64,000 bases of DNA from Aliiglaciecola sp. M165 (lineage in GTDB: Bacteria > Pseudomonadota > Gammaproteobacteria > Enterobacterales > Alteromonadaceae): contig NZ_VKKH01000006.1 in the NCBI RefSeq assembly GCF_007197995.1, positions 534,223 to 598,222 of the forward strand, read 5' to 3'. This document shows positions 53,020 through 63,593 of the stretch, piece after piece (positions within the stretch are counted from its first letter, which is position 1; each line of letters begins with the position of its first letter). The position numbers and the translations under genes were made by a program. Under the pieces are notes generated by a model. It was not told where the DNA came from. It worked only from the letters and a program-made list of their open reading frames with translations, and searched no databases.

Positions 53020-55356
53020 ATGAAAACCACGCACACACCTTTGAATATAGCGCTAAATAGAACTAAAACAGCTGCCTCAGTTGCCTTGACACTGAGTCTG
53101 ATGTCTAGCCCGTCTTTTGTTTTCGCTCAGACCAGCTCTGGTGGGTTAGAAAAAATCGAAGTCACTGCACGTAAAACCGTCGAAACCTTGCAGGAAGTAC
53201 CTATTTCTGTCACATCTGTCGGCGAGGCGAAACTCGATGAAATTGGTGCGGCAGTGATCACCGAAATTGCCCAGTTCTCACCCAATACAACTCTACAAAC
53301 CAGCCGAGGAACAAACTCTACGCTTACGGCATTTATTCGCGGCGTAGGTCAGCAAGATCCTCTTTGGGGCTATGAACCTGGTGTTGGTATTTATATTGAT
53401 GATGTCTATGTTGCCAGGCCTCAGGGCGCTGTGCTTGATTTGTTGAATGTGGAAAGAATCGAAGTGTTGCGAGGCCCGCAAGGCACGCTTTATGGCAAAA
53501 ATACTATTGGTGGAGCGATAAAATATGTGACCAAGGCGATGACAGGTGACCCAACAGCGAATGTCCGAGCAACGGTGGGCAGCTATGGACAGCGAGACAT
53601 CAAAGTCACAGGCCAATTTCCAATTATTGAAGACAAACTCTATATTGGTGCCGGATTCGCCAGCTTAAATCGTGATGGGTTTGGCACGTTCTTGCAATCT
53701 GCACTGCCAGATCAGGACACTGAAAACTACAACAAAGACGTCACTGCTGCGCGCATTACCCTCGAATTTCGACCCACTGAAGATGTGTTTTTCCGCTTTA
53801 ATTGGGACAAAACCGACGATGAATCTAATTCAAAAGGTGGATTTCGACTCCTCCCCAGCTTGCTGACCGATGCTCCAGTACCTGATAGCGTCTATGACTC
53901 TTACACCAGTTTGCCGACTTACAACAAAGTTGAGATCGAAGGCATCAGTTTGATGGCAAATTGGGATGTTTCAGATACCTTCTCAGTCAAATATATCGGC
54001 TCTTCAAGGGAGAGCGATTCACCAACCAATATCGATTTTGATAATACTGCACTCGATATATTTGATGTGCCTGCATTTTATGATGATGAGAATATTACCC
54101 ATGAATTGCAAGGGAATTACCGTAGTGACAACTTATCATTAGTCAGTGGCATTTATTATTATGACGGCGAGTCATGTGGCCAATTTGAAGCGATTCTTGG
54201 CTTCTTAGGACGCGCAGCGTTCCAAACGCCAGGGCTAACGCGGGAAGTCAGTGGTTGTAACAATAGCGAAAGTATTGCTGTTTATGCTCAAGCCTCTTTC
54301 GATCTAGCAGATAATTTGTCGATGACGCTTGGTGCCCGCTACACCGATGAAGAAAAGCAGGCTGACGTCTTTAATGGTCTTATTTTCGACAATGTTTATC
54401 CCACATCCGGCTGGATACCGGGTTACGTAAGGCCTGACGGTCAATTGGTGCCGCAAGTCTTGGGTACGGACACAGATGGAGATGATGTACTGGATGCACC
54501 AGCCAAACAAAGCTGGACGCGCTTTACACCTAGGGTAGGGCTCGAATACCAGGTGTCCAATGACATGATGGTCTTTGCCAGTTATTCTCAAGGGTTCAAA
54601 TCAGGAACATTTAATCCCCGAGCCACACAAAACGAACCTGCTGCGGATCCTGAAATTGTCGACAGCTTTGAGGTCGGGATAAAAGCGGATTGGTCGGATC
54701 GGCTAAGAACCAATGTCACGCTGTTCTCGCTTGATCACAAAGATCGTCAATACATTTCGGTTTTACCTGGAGAATCGACTACCGATCTGAACCAATTCCT
54801 AGGTAATGTGGGCGAATCTAATGCCCAAGGTTTAGAAGCAGAAATCACCTATGCGGCATCAGACAATCTAACGTTTGATTTGGCCCTTGGTTTTATTGAC
54901 GCAGAATTTGAAGAAGTCTTCGAACAAACGGTTGATGGCCCAATCAATATTGCCGATCGCTTCTCTGTTTCTAATACCCCAGAGACCACAGCAAACTTCG
55001 CAGTGAATTACATTATGCAAACGGGTAATGGCGATGTGGTGTTCAATGCCAATTATTATTATCGCGATGACTACAGCTTATTTGAACAAGACAATCTGCT
55101 CAACCAAGATGGTTACGGATTACTGAATTTGAGTATCGTTTGGTATAGCGATGATGGGCATTGGAACATTGGATTACATGGCAAAAATCTCACTGATGAA
55201 GAGTATTTGGTCGGCGGATATCAATTCGTGACGCCTGATCCTGAAGCGCCAAATGATATAAGCCGATACACGCCAGGTTTAGGCGGTGATAATACATTAA
55301 TTGGCTACTATGGCGACCCGCGCACGATCCACTTATCGGTCGGTTATACGTTTTAA
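53020..55356 (+). CDS. TonB-dependent outer-membrane receptor
   Basis: 778 residues from the ATG at 53020 (AAAGGA ahead), with signal peptide LSLMSSPSFVFAQ. TonB-box-like segment GLEKIEVTARKTVETLQ; plug domain with VGIYIDDVYVARPQGAVLDL and IEVLRGPQGTLYGKNTIGG; then a 22-strand-type barrel ending IHLSVGYTF. Sequence style matches receptors for organic substrates rather than siderophores. It is divergent from the PHB-use operon, so it may import hydroxybutyrate oligomers (inference). Confidence 0.93.
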   Translation: MKTTHTPLNIALNRTKTAASVALTLSLMSSPSFVFAQTSSGGLEKIEVTARKTVETLQEVPISVTSVGEAKLDEIGAAVITEIAQFSPNTTLQTSRGTNSTLTAFIRGVGQQDPLWGYEPGVGIYIDDVYVARPQGAVLDLLNVERIEVLRGPQGTLYGKNTIGGAIKYVTKAMTGDPTANVRATVGSYGQRDIKVTGQFPIIEDKLYIGAGFASLNRDGFGTFLQSALPDQDTENYNKDVTAARITLEFRPTEDVFFRFNWDKTDDESNSKGGFRLLPSLLTDAPVPDSVYDSYTSLPTYNKVEIEGISLMANWDVSDTFSVKYIGSSRESDSPTNIDFDNTALDIFDVPAFYDDENITHELQGNYRSDNLSLVSGIYYYDGESCGQFEAILGFLGRAAFQTPGLTREVSGCNNSESIAVYAQASFDLADNLSMTLGARYTDEEKQADVFNGLIFDNVYPTSGWIPGYVRPDGQLVPQVLGTDTDGDDVLDAPAKQSWTRFTPRVGLEYQVSNDMMVFASYSQGFKSGTFNPRATQNEPAADPEIVDSFEVGIKADWSDRLRTNVTLFSLDHKDRQYISVLPGESTTDLNQFLGNVGESNAQGLEAEITYAASDNLTFDLALGFIDAEFEEVFEQTVDGPINIADRFSVSNTPETTANFAVNYIMQTGNGDVVFNANYYYRDDYSLFEQDNLLNQDGYGLLNLSIVWYSDDGHWNIGLHGKNLTDEEYLVGGYQFVTPDPEAPNDISRYTPGLGGDNTLIGYYGDPRTIHLSVGYTF

Positions 55357-55374
55357 TTCATTGTGTTGTTGTTT

Positions 55375-55398
55375 GGGCGGCTTGCCGCCCTTTTTTTT
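55375..55398 (+). terminator. Terminator of the TonB receptor gene
   Basis: GGGCGG-CTTG-CCGCCC followed by eight T, 18 bases after the stop codon. A strong intrinsic terminator, separating the receptor from crbR. Confidence 0.9.
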
Positions 55399-55447
55399 AT
55401 TCTGTTATCCTGTCTAGATCCACCATTCATTTACAGTTAGGTTAGAC

Positions 55448-56086
55448 ATGTCATGTAAATCACTTATTGCTGATGATCATCCGCTTTTCCGGGTTGCTTT
55501 GCGTCAAGCAGTCAGCGCTTGTTTTGATGGTGATATCGCTGAATCCGCTGATTTACACCAAACCTTAGAGCAACTGCAACAGGATGACACCATTGAGCTG
55601 GTATTTTTGGATGTCAACATGCCTGGTAACGATGGGCTTTACGGTTTAAGCCAAATACGCTTAAAACACCCTGATGTGTTAGTGGTGATGGTGTCAGCGA
55701 TTGAGCAGCCGGTGATGATACAAAAAGCATTGCAACTAGGTGCAGTCGGATTTATCCCTAAATCCAGCTCTCTGGACGTCATTCAACACGCAATAGACAC
55801 CATTTTAGATGGGCAATCCTGGGTGCCAGAACACCTGCATTCACAATTTGATCAGGTCGTTGATTCAGAGCAATCAGCGTTTGCAAAGAATATCGAACAA
55901 CTCACCCCGCAGCAGCTTGTGGTGTTAAAAATGATGGCGAATGGATTGCTAAACAAGCAGATCGCCTATGAGTTGGGCATTAAGGAGACCACCATTAAAC
56001 AGCATGGCTCTGCAATTTTAAAAAAGCTAGGTTTGAATAATCGAACTCAGGCTGGCGTACTGTTTAAACAGTTAATGAACCAATAG
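55448..56086 (+). CDS. crbR: LuxR/NarL-family response regulator, CrbR/ErdR type
   Basis: 212 residues. Receiver domain with ADDHPLFRVALRQAV and the phospho-acceptor in VFLDVNMPGNDGL; HTH LuxR domain from about residue 150 (LTPQQLVVLKMMANGL, ELGIKETTIKQHGSAILKKL). It is paired with an SSF-domain hybrid kinase on the opposite strand, the CrbS/CrbR (acetate switch, acs control) layout. Its 3' end overlaps the kinase gene by 15 bases. Confidence 0.85.
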   Translation: MSCKSLIADDHPLFRVALRQAVSACFDGDIAESADLHQTLEQLQQDDTIELVFLDVNMPGNDGLYGLSQIRLKHPDVLVVMVSAIEQPVMIQKALQLGAVGFIPKSSSLDVIQHAIDTILDGQSWVPEHLHSQFDQVVDSEQSAFAKNIEQLTPQQLVVLKMMANGLLNKQIAYELGIKETTIKQHGSAILKKLGLNNRTQAGVLFKQLMNQ

Positions 56087-59000
56087 CGCTCTAAGGGTAC
56101 GTTTTAATGCGGCGCTTTTTAGCGGTTTAGGTAAATATTGTAGGTTGTTAAGCTGTGCAATAGCGCGAATTTCATCACTTCTTTCTGCAGTGTTTAATAT
56201 TCCCGATAAAGTGCTACCAAATTTACTGCGCATCGCCTGACAAATATCAATTCCAGTCAGTTCACGATCCAAATGATAGTCGAGCAGCATCAAATCAATT
56301 GGCGTGGTCAATTTATCAATATCAGTAAGCGTGTTCGCAACCATCACAACTGCCCCCCAGCTTTCCAATAGTTGCTTCACGGCGTTTTGAGTGGCCAGGT
56401 CATTCTCTGCTAACAAGATATATTTACCGGTCAAGAACAAACCCGCTTTTTGTTTTTCTGAGATCTTCCGAACTTTGCTTGATTTTCCGCTTACCCGTTT
56501 GACTTCTACCGCAAATTGACTGCCTTTATGCTCTTCAGAATTTAGCAAAACAGGATGGCCAAGCAAGGATGAAATTTTATCAACTATCGTCAGGCCCAAA
56601 CCTAACCCTTGATGTGATGTCGCATTGTCCAATTGCCTAAACTCGTCAAAAATCACTTTTTGGTTAGTGATTGAAATGCCTGTACCAGTATCCAAAACGC
56701 AAATTTTTACCGCATCAAAGGTCAATCTGCATCCAAGTAAAATCTTCCCCGTATCGGTATATCTAATTGCGTTGGATAACAGGTTTTGAACTAGTCGACG
56801 TAAAAGCTTTTTATCAGAATGGACTACAGCTCGTGATCTTACGTACGTGATCTTCAATCCTTTTTGCTCTGCAATAATGGAAAATTCTGCAAACAATGGC
56901 GCAAGCACATCATCCACTGCAAAATCTTCGTGTTTTGCCTTGAGTACGCCCGATTCTAATTTGGTCATGTCGAGCAACAAGGACAAAAGCTCTTCAGCGC
57001 TACTTAACGAATCATTCAAAGATTGGCTCAATTGACTGATTTCCTGGCTGGACGCCTGTTGTTGGATCAATTGGGCAAAAAGGCTTGCGGCATTAAGCGG
57101 TTGCATTAGGTCATGACCTGCTGCTGCCAAAAATTTAGTTTTACTTTCATTGGCTTTCTCTGCAACGGATTTTGCTTGTGCCAATGCTTGGTTGGATTCG
57201 TTTAACTGCTCAGTACGCTGTTCGACTCGTTGTTCCAGATCGGTTTTAGCGCTTTCTAGCGCATTTTGTATTTCGATATATTCGGTAATATCGCTATAGG
57301 TTGTGACAAATCCTCCCCCAGGCAAAGGGCTTCCATTTAACTCGATTACTTGTCCGTTAGGTTGCACACGCACGTATTTATATGGGCTACCTTGGCGCGT
57401 AAACTTTAGTCGCTTGTCTATTTCCTGCTTGCTATTCGAAGCGTCACCAAAAAGCTTTCTTTTTGCATTAAACTCTAGTATTTCCATCATTGACACGCCA
57501 GCACGGATAAAGTCCTCTGGATATTTGAACATCTCAACGTATTGCTGATTCCACGCTACCAGCTTCATGTCTGGATCCATGACACAAATCCCTTGCTTTA
57601 TATGCTCTACGCTGGAGCGCAATATCTCCTGATTGAATTGAAAAGTTTGTGTTGCTTCTTCAACCCATTCTGCTATCTCAGGAAGTGTCTGTTGGTCTTT
57701 TTGTGCCAAAGCTGACACGAGTATTCTTGCGCTGGCACCACCGATTTTACCCGCCAAGCGGTTTTCGACGTTGGCAATGAATGCAGATGTGGCAAAAGGT
57801 GAACGATCGAATTCAGTCGCTTCCCGCTCAAGCAAAGATTGTTCTTCGTGGCTTAATACACTTTGTGTCAATGACAACAATTTTTCGGTGGGGATGCTGC
57901 CAGACAACAACGAAGGATGGCGGATTTGACGTAAGTGCGTTGTCCGTGCATTTTTCGGGCTTAACCAAGATACAGCGCAGACGCAAATTATGTTTGCAAA
58001 CAGGCTGACAATGAATCCACGGCCAAGCTCAAAATCCGTTGGAATCGGATTAAAGTAATAGCTAGAAGTGATACTGGGCCACAATAGCAGCGCACACCAG
58101 CATACAAAGCCCACGAGCAATCCTGACAATACGGCCGTTTTACTCACATTTTGCCAATACAACCCGAGTAAAATCATGGGTAAGGTTTGCGCCAACAAAG
58201 ACATGGCGATAATACCGCTGTTGACCAAAGGCGAGCCTGAACTAACATCTCTATGATAGAAATAAGCCACCGCTAAAACTGACAAAATGGTTAGTCGTCT
58301 TATTAATAAAATAGCGGATGGTGTTAAGCGACTTTGGTCTTTGTTCAATAGCGTCAGTTTTATCCATACCGGTGTTATCAGGCTATTAGAGATCATGATG
58401 GCCACGGCAAGTGTTGCGACCACTACCATACTTGTTGCCGCAGCAAATCCGCCTAGGAAACTGATTAGTGATATAAAAGCGTTACCCGCTTCCATTGGTA
58501 GTGCGAGGGCGTAAGTATCTGTTGATACGATCGATGGTTCGAACAGCATATGCCCAGCAAGACCAATGGGTAAAATAAAAATAGCCATACCGACAAGGTA
58601 AACAGGAAATGCCCATCTAGCCGTTTCAAGCTCTTGTGCCGACTTGTTTTCAACAAAATTCACGTGAAACTGCCTGGGTAAACAGAACATTGCGCATACG
58701 CCAAGAAGTATGTGGCTGATAAAGACGAACACTCCTGAATCAGCACGTAAAATCGTTTGTGCGTTGTCGGAGTTTTGCGCTTTTCCCAGTAAATCGAATA
58801 TGCCGTCAAATAAAATGTAGCAAACGAAAATCCCCACGCTGGTAATGGCGATAATTTTAAACAGCGAAGCAAAGGCAATGGTTAACATCAAACCTGGCTT
58901 TTTTTCGAATGTATCGTACGAGCGTGCACCAAGAAATACGGCTAAAATTGCAAGAGTTAAGGTAACGATTAGACTGGCAAGTCCGGACTGCTGCCCGGTA

Positions 59001-59428
59001 ATTAACGCAACGTTATGTGACACCGAATCCAATTGCAGGGCTACATAAGGGATCACGCCGACAAAACACAACAAAGTAACCAATGCCATTAACGAATAGG
59101 ATTGTTGATATTGGAAGCCGACAAAATCGGCAAGGGAGCTGATGTTATTGTCGCGACACAAGCGCGCAATATGCTGCAAAGCCTTATACCCGAATAACAT
59201 AACTAAAATCACACCGAGATAGGTTGGTACAAAGCCCCATCCGTATTGTGTGGCCTGGGTGGTTGTGCCAAAAAACGCCCAGGACGTGCAATGTACTCCC
59301 AACGCCAATGAATAGAGCACTGGGTGAGGTTTAGATTTAGATAAATATTTGTCGCCCAAAAATCCCAGAATAAATAGGAAAATGAGATAACAAAACAGTG
59401 CGGCCCATATAACCGTTATGCTAAACAT
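56072..59428 (-). CDS. crbS: SSF-domain hybrid sensor kinase, CrbS type
   Basis: 1118 residues. The N-terminal ~480 residues form a sodium:solute symporter-like domain (about 13 membrane helices), then a linker, a PAS domain (about 605-700), coiled coil, a HisKA domain with phospho-His in FLAAAGHDLMQPLNAA (about residue 770), HATPase (NLLSNAIRYTD and GLGLGLTIVD) and a C-terminal receiver with LMLLDYHLD. This order matches CrbS/CbrA-family kinases. It senses an unidentified small carboxylate or energy state in related systems. Convergent with crbR. Confidence 0.9.
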   Translation of the reverse strand: MFSITVIWAALFCYLIFLFILGFLGDKYLSKSKPHPVLYSLALGVHCTSWAFFGTTTQATQYGWGFVPTYLGVILVMLFGYKALQHIARLCRDNNISSLADFVGFQYQQSYSLMALVTLLCFVGVIPYVALQLDSVSHNVALITGQQSGLASLIVTLTLAILAVFLGARSYDTFEKKPGLMLTIAFASLFKIIAITSVGIFVCYILFDGIFDLLGKAQNSDNAQTILRADSGVFVFISHILLGVCAMFCLPRQFHVNFVENKSAQELETARWAFPVYLVGMAIFILPIGLAGHMLFEPSIVSTDTYALALPMEAGNAFISLISFLGGFAAATSMVVVATLAVAIMISNSLITPVWIKLTLLNKDQSRLTPSAILLIRRLTILSVLAVAYFYHRDVSSGSPLVNSGIIAMSLLAQTLPMILLGLYWQNVSKTAVLSGLLVGFVCWCALLLWPSITSSYYFNPIPTDFELGRGFIVSLFANIICVCAVSWLSPKNARTTHLRQIRHPSLLSGSIPTEKLLSLTQSVLSHEEQSLLEREATEFDRSPFATSAFIANVENRLAGKIGGASARILVSALAQKDQQTLPEIAEWVEEATQTFQFNQEILRSSVEHIKQGICVMDPDMKLVAWNQQYVEMFKYPEDFIRAGVSMMEILEFNAKRKLFGDASNSKQEIDKRLKFTRQGSPYKYVRVQPNGQVIELNGSPLPGGGFVTTYSDITEYIEIQNALESAKTDLEQRVEQRTEQLNESNQALAQAKSVAEKANESKTKFLAAAGHDLMQPLNAASLFAQLIQQQASSQEISQLSQSLNDSLSSAEELLSLLLDMTKLESGVLKAKHEDFAVDDVLAPLFAEFSIIAEQKGLKITYVRSRAVVHSDKKLLRRLVQNLLSNAIRYTDTGKILLGCRLTFDAVKICVLDTGTGISITNQKVIFDEFRQLDNATSHQGLGLGLTIVDKISSLLGHPVLLNSEEHKGSQFAVEVKRVSGKSSKVRKISEKQKAGLFLTGKYILLAENDLATQNAVKQLLESWGAVVMVANTLTDIDKLTTPIDLMLLDYHLDRELTGIDICQAMRSKFGSTLSGILNTAERSDEIRAIAQLNNLQYLPKPLKSAALKRTLRALLVH

Positions 59429-59559
59429 TTACGCAATAAAAGCTCTATCCTGTTGATTTTGAAGCCTACTTTACAGGCCTGAGGGCAATATGCAAAGCAG
59501 TGAAATGAAAGGTTTAATAAAGAAAAACCTAATTCAATAAAAAAACTAGGGAATTGCCC

Positions 59560-59587
59560 CTTGAAGCCAATAAAACAAACCCCATTA
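59560..59587 (+). promoter_or_regulatory. Sigma-32 promoter of grpE
   Basis: CTTGAA (59560-59565), a 14-base spacer, then CCCCATTA (59580-59587). This matches the heat-shock consensus CTTGAA-(13-15)-CCCCATnT almost exactly. It lies 52 bases ahead of the grpE ATG. Confidence 0.85.
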
Positions 59588-59639
59588 ATACCGGCAATTA
59601 GAAAACTCATTTAGTTATATCAGAGCGATGGAGTAGGGC

Positions 59640-60257
59640 ATGAGTAAAGACCAACAGCCAAACGAAGCAACGGAACAAGATAATCTTGACACCGAACAAC
59701 CTGAGCAGGTTGAAGAAGTAAATCAAGCACAGGACACTGAACTGACAGAAGAGCAACAACTGATTGCTGAACTGCAAGCTTCTTTGTTAAAGGCTGAAGC
59801 TACTGTTGTGGAGCAAAAAGACTCCGTACTTAGAGCGAAAGCAGAAATGGAAAATGCCCGACGCCGAGCTGAAGGCGAGGTGGAAAAAGCGAGAAAATTT
59901 GCCTTAGAGCGTTTTGCTGGTGAGTTGCTTCCGGTTGCAGACAATTTGGAGAGGGCCTTACAACTTGCTGATCCAGATAACGAAGCAATTAAACCCATGA
60001 TGGAAGGGGTTGACATCACACTTAAATCTTTCGTTTCAACCATCGAAAAATTTGGATTAAAAGTGATAGACCCACAAGGCGAGAGTTTTAATCCAGAGTT
60101 GCATCAAGCCATGTCAATGCAAGAAAGTGCAGACGTAGCGCCAAATACCGTTTTGGCAGTCATGCAAAAAGGTTACGAGATTAATGGTCGTTTATTAAGA
60201 CCTGCAATGGTAATGGTTTCACGCGCGGCTGAAGGCGGCGTAGACGTAGAAGCCTAA
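59640..60257 (+). CDS. grpE: Nucleotide exchange factor GrpE
   Basis: 205 residues. An acidic, flexible N-terminus of about 45 residues is followed by a long helix ([20 protein letters not shown]...[20 protein letters not shown]). The head domain begins at about residue 130, with [20 protein letters not shown] and [20 protein letters not shown]. It releases ADP from DnaK. First gene of grpE-dnaK-dnaJ. Confidence 0.96.
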   Translation: MSKDQQPNEATEQDNLDTEQPEQVEEVNQAQDTELTEEQQLIAELQASLLKAEATVVEQKDSVLRAKAEMENARRRAEGEVEKARKFALERFAGELLPVADNLERALQLADPDNEAIKPMMEGVDITLKSFVSTIEKFGLKVIDPQGESFNPELHQAMSMQESADVAPNTVLAVMQKGYEINGRLLRPAMVMVSRAAEGGVDVEA

Positions 60258-60294
60258 AAAAACAGTTTTTTTGGGGTGTTTTTTTCATTCTGAT

Positions 60295-60322
60295 GTTGAA
60301 AAAAGTCAGAATAACCCCACAA
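60295..60322 (+). promoter_or_regulatory. Sigma-32 promoter of dnaK
   Basis: GTTGAA (60295-60300), 14-base spacer, CCCCACAA (60315-60322), just upstream of dnaK. The same spacing as the grpE promoter, with one mismatch in each box. dnaK would thus have its own heat-shock start besides read-through. Confidence 0.7.
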
Positions 60323-60364
60323 AAGGTACAGACTTAGTTTTAAAGAATTATTGGAGACACGCTA

Positions 60365-62293
60365 ATGGGTAAGATCATTGGTATCGACTTAGGTACAACA
60401 AATTCATGTGTCGCGGTTTTGGAAGGCGACAAGGTTAAAGTTATTGAAAATGCTGAAGGGGATCGCACAACTCCTTCTATCATCGCGTTTAGTAACGACG
60501 GTGAAACGTTGGTCGGTGCGCCGGCGAAACGCCAGGCAGTGACTAACCCGCAAAATACTTTGTATGCGATCAAACGTTTAATCGGTCGTCGTTGGGAAGA
60601 TAAAGAAGTCCAGCGCGACATTGACATTATGCCGTTTGCAATCACCAAAGCAGACAACGGTGACGCTTGGGTTGAGGTGAAAGGCGAGAAAATGGCGCCT
60701 CCTCAAATCTCTGCTGAAGTCCTCAAGAAAATGAAGAAGACTGCAGAAGATTACTTGGGTGAGCCGGTAACAGAAGCGGTTATTACGGTTCCTGCATACT
60801 TCAACGATTCACAACGCCAAGCCACTAAAGACGCGGGTAAAATCGCTGGTTTAGAAGTGAAACGTATTATCAACGAACCTACAGCTGCTGCCCTTGCTTA
60901 CGGCATGGACAAGAAAAAAGGTGACAACGTTGTTGCGGTTTACGATTTAGGTGGTGGTACCTTTGATATTTCAATCATTGAGATTGATGAAGTAGAAGGC
61001 GAGCACACCTTTGAAGTCCTAGCAACAAACGGTGACACGCACCTAGGTGGTGAAGATTTTGATAACCGCGTGATTAATTATTTGGTAGACGAGTTCAAGA
61101 AAGATCAAGGCGTAGACTTACGTAAAGATCCCCTTGCGATGCAGCGTCTAAAAGAAGCCGGTGAGAAAGCGAAGATTGAATTGTCATCTGCGCAACAAAC
61201 GGAAGTTAACCTTCCATATATCACAGCTGATGCATCTGGTCCTAAACACCTTACTATTAAAGTGACTCGTGCAAAATTGGAATCGCTAGTTGAAGACATG
61301 GTAAAAGCGACGCTTGAACCTGTTAAACAAGCTCTTGCTGATTCAGATCTATCTGTTGGAGACATCAACGATATCATTTTGGTTGGTGGTCAAACACGTA
61401 TGCCTCTGGTTCAGAAGTACGTAACTGAGTTCTTTGGAAAAGAGCCGCGTAAAGATGTTAACCCAGATGAAGCAGTTGCCTCAGGTGCGGCTATTCAAGG
61501 TGGTGTTTTGGCCGGTGATGTTACTGACGTATTGCTACTAGACGTAACACCTTTGTCATTGGGTATCGAAACCATGGGTGGCGTGATGACAGCGTTGATC
61601 GAGAAGAACTCTACGATCCCAACGAAGAAATCACAGACTTTCTCTACAGCGGAAGACAATCAATCTGCTGTAACGGTTCACGTACTGCAAGGTGAGCGTA
61701 AGCAAGCTCAAGGTAACAAGTCGTTAGGTCAATTTAACCTTGAAGGTATTCGCCCTGCACAACGCGGTGTGCCTCAGATTGAAGTAACCTTTGATATCGA
61801 TGCTGATGGTATTTTGCATGTATCTGCTAAAGATAAAGATACTGGCAAAGAGCAGAAGATTACGATTCAGGCTTCTTCTGGTTTGAGTGAGTCTGAAATC
61901 GAGCAAATGGTGGCTGATGCAGAAGCAAACAAAGATGCTGATGCTAAGTTTGAAGAAATGGTTCAAACCCGCAACCAAGCTGACGGTCTAATCCACGGTA
62001 CTAAGAAACAAGTGGAAGAAGCAGGTGATGATTTGCCAGCAGAAGACAAAGCCTCTATTGAAGCGGCGATAGAAGCGTTGGAAACAGCGGTTAAAAGCGA
62101 AGACAAAGCTGAAATCGAAGCTAAAACTCAGGAGCTAATTCAAGCGTCTGCCAAATTGATGGAAATTGCTCAAGCTAAAGCAGCAACTGAAGGTGCAGCT
62201 CAAGGTGCTGAGCAACCTACTGGCGAACAAGCATCTCAAGATGATGATGTTGTCGATGCTGAGTTTGAAGAAGTCAAAGACGACAAAAAATAA
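60365..62293 (+). CDS. dnaK: Molecular chaperone DnaK (Hsp70)
   Basis: 642 residues. Nucleotide-binding domain with [35 protein letters not shown] and [16 protein letters not shown]. The linker [19 protein letters not shown] is at about residue 388-406. Substrate-binding domain and lid follow, with an acidic, Ala/Gln-rich tail ending [14 protein letters not shown]. It is standard length. Confidence 0.98.
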   Translation: MGKIIGIDLGTTNSCVAVLEGDKVKVIENAEGDRTTPSIIAFSNDGETLVGAPAKRQAVTNPQNTLYAIKRLIGRRWEDKEVQRDIDIMPFAITKADNGDAWVEVKGEKMAPPQISAEVLKKMKKTAEDYLGEPVTEAVITVPAYFNDSQRQATKDAGKIAGLEVKRIINEPTAAALAYGMDKKKGDNVVAVYDLGGGTFDISIIEIDEVEGEHTFEVLATNGDTHLGGEDFDNRVINYLVDEFKKDQGVDLRKDPLAMQRLKEAGEKAKIELSSAQQTEVNLPYITADASGPKHLTIKVTRAKLESLVEDMVKATLEPVKQALADSDLSVGDINDIILVGGQTRMPLVQKYVTEFFGKEPRKDVNPDEAVASGAAIQGGVLAGDVTDVLLLDVTPLSLGIETMGGVMTALIEKNSTIPTKKSQTFSTAEDNQSAVTVHVLQGERKQAQGNKSLGQFNLEGIRPAQRGVPQIEVTFDIDADGILHVSAKDKDTGKEQKITIQASSGLSESEIEQMVADAEANKDADAKFEEMVQTRNQADGLIHGTKKQVEEAGDDLPAEDKASIEAAIEALETAVKSEDKAEIEAKTQELIQASAKLMEIAQAKAATEGAAQGAEQPTGEQASQDDDVVDAEFEEVKDDKK

Positions 62294-62334
62294 GCCGATG
62301 TTTGGCCCTGTTTAGGCAGGTTATGTTAGTCACA

Positions 62335-62365
62335 GGGCGCAGAAGTTTTACTTACTGCGCCCTTT
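62335..62365 (+). terminator. Hairpin between dnaK and dnaJ
   Basis: GGGCGCAG, a 12-base AT-rich loop, CTGCGCCC, then TTT. A perfect eight-pair stem with only three T. It may attenuate dnaJ expression relative to dnaK, or protect the dnaK mRNA end; a full terminator is doubtful. Confidence 0.5.
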
Positions 62366-62436
62366 GAATGTTCAGAATAGGTTAAGTTCAAGCACAGTGA
62401 ACTGGTGTTTGGCATCAAATAGGATAATCAAGCAAT

Positions 62437-63579
62437 ATGTCGAAGCGAGACTATTATGAAGTGCTTGGAGTGAGCAAAACTGCTGACGAGCGTGAAATTA
62501 AAAAGGCTTATAAACGCCTCGCGATGAAATATCACCCTGATCGAACTAAGGGTGATAAAGCTATGGAAGAAAAATTCAAGGAAGTGCAAGAAGCCCATGA
62601 AATCCTGACTGATGATCAAAAACGTGCAGCTTATGATCAGTACGGCCATGCTGGCGTAGATCCAAACCGAGGTGGCGCTGGTTTTGGCGGCGGTGCAGAT
62701 TTTGGTGATATTTTTGGTGACGTTTTTGGTGATATCTTTGGTGGTGGAGGAGGCCGTGGTGGTCGTCAATCTCGTGCTCGCCAAGGCTCTGACTTACGTT
62801 ACAACTTAGAGCTTTCTCTTGAAGAGGCTGTGCGCGGTAAAAATGTAGAAATTCGCGTTCCGACCTTGGTGGCCTGCGAACCCTGTGATGGTTCTGGCGC
62901 AAAACCGGGCAGTAAGCCCACCACTTGCCCAACCTGTCACGGAAATGGTCAAGTGCAAATGCGTCAGGGGTTTTTTGCCGTCCAGCAAACCTGTCCAACC
63001 TGTTCTGGTCGCGGAAAAATTATTTCCGATCCTTGTCGTGAATGTCACGGCCAAGGAAGAAAAGAAAAGAGCAAAACCCTATCTGTTAAAGTTCCAGCAG
63101 GTGTGGATACCGGGGATCGCATTCGTTTAACCGGCGAAGGTGAAGCAGGAGAGAATGGTGCGCCTCCAGGTGATCTTTACGTGCAGGTGCATGTCAAAGA
63201 GCACAATATATTCACTCGCGATAGCAATAATTTGTACTGCGAAGTGCCGCTTAGCTTTACCCGCGCAGCCTTGGGGGGAGAAATTGAAGTCCCAACGTTA
63301 GACGGTAAAGTGAAATTGAAAATTACCCCTGAAACGCAAACGGGTAAGATGTTTAGATTGCGTGGAAAAGGTGTGAAATCAGTACGCAGTGGCAGTGTTG
63401 GTGACTTGATGTGCAGAGTCGTTGTAGAAACTCCTGTCAATCTCAACGCCAAGCAACGCGAATTGCTCGAAGAGCTTGATAAATCTATGGGCAAAGGCGA
63501 TGAGGCCGCGAAATATCGTCCTAAAGAGAAAGGTTTCTTCGATGGCGTGAAGAAATTTTTTGATGATTTGACTGGTTAA
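62437..63579 (+). CDS. dnaJ: Co-chaperone DnaJ (Hsp40)
   Basis: 380 residues. J domain with the HPD triad in [13 protein letters not shown]; a Gly/Phe-rich linker ([18 protein letters not shown] and on); four zinc-finger repeats of the form CxxCxGxG from [12 protein letters not shown] to [11 protein letters not shown]; and the C-terminal substrate domain. It delivers substrates to DnaK. An IS element begins only about 14 bases after the stop. Confidence 0.98.
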   Translation: MSKRDYYEVLGVSKTADEREIKKAYKRLAMKYHPDRTKGDKAMEEKFKEVQEAHEILTDDQKRAAYDQYGHAGVDPNRGGAGFGGGADFGDIFGDVFGDIFGGGGGRGGRQSRARQGSDLRYNLELSLEEAVRGKNVEIRVPTLVACEPCDGSGAKPGSKPTTCPTCHGNGQVQMRQGFFAVQQTCPTCSGRGKIISDPCRECHGQGRKEKSKTLSVKVPAGVDTGDRIRLTGEGEAGENGAPPGDLYVQVHVKEHNIFTRDSNNLYCEVPLSFTRAALGGEIEVPTLDGKVKLKITPETQTGKMFRLRGKGVKSVRSGSVGDLMCRVVVETPVNLNAKQRELLEELDKSMGKGDEAAKYRPKEKGFFDGVKKFFDDLTG

Positions 63580-63593
63580 AGTTCTACTCATTG

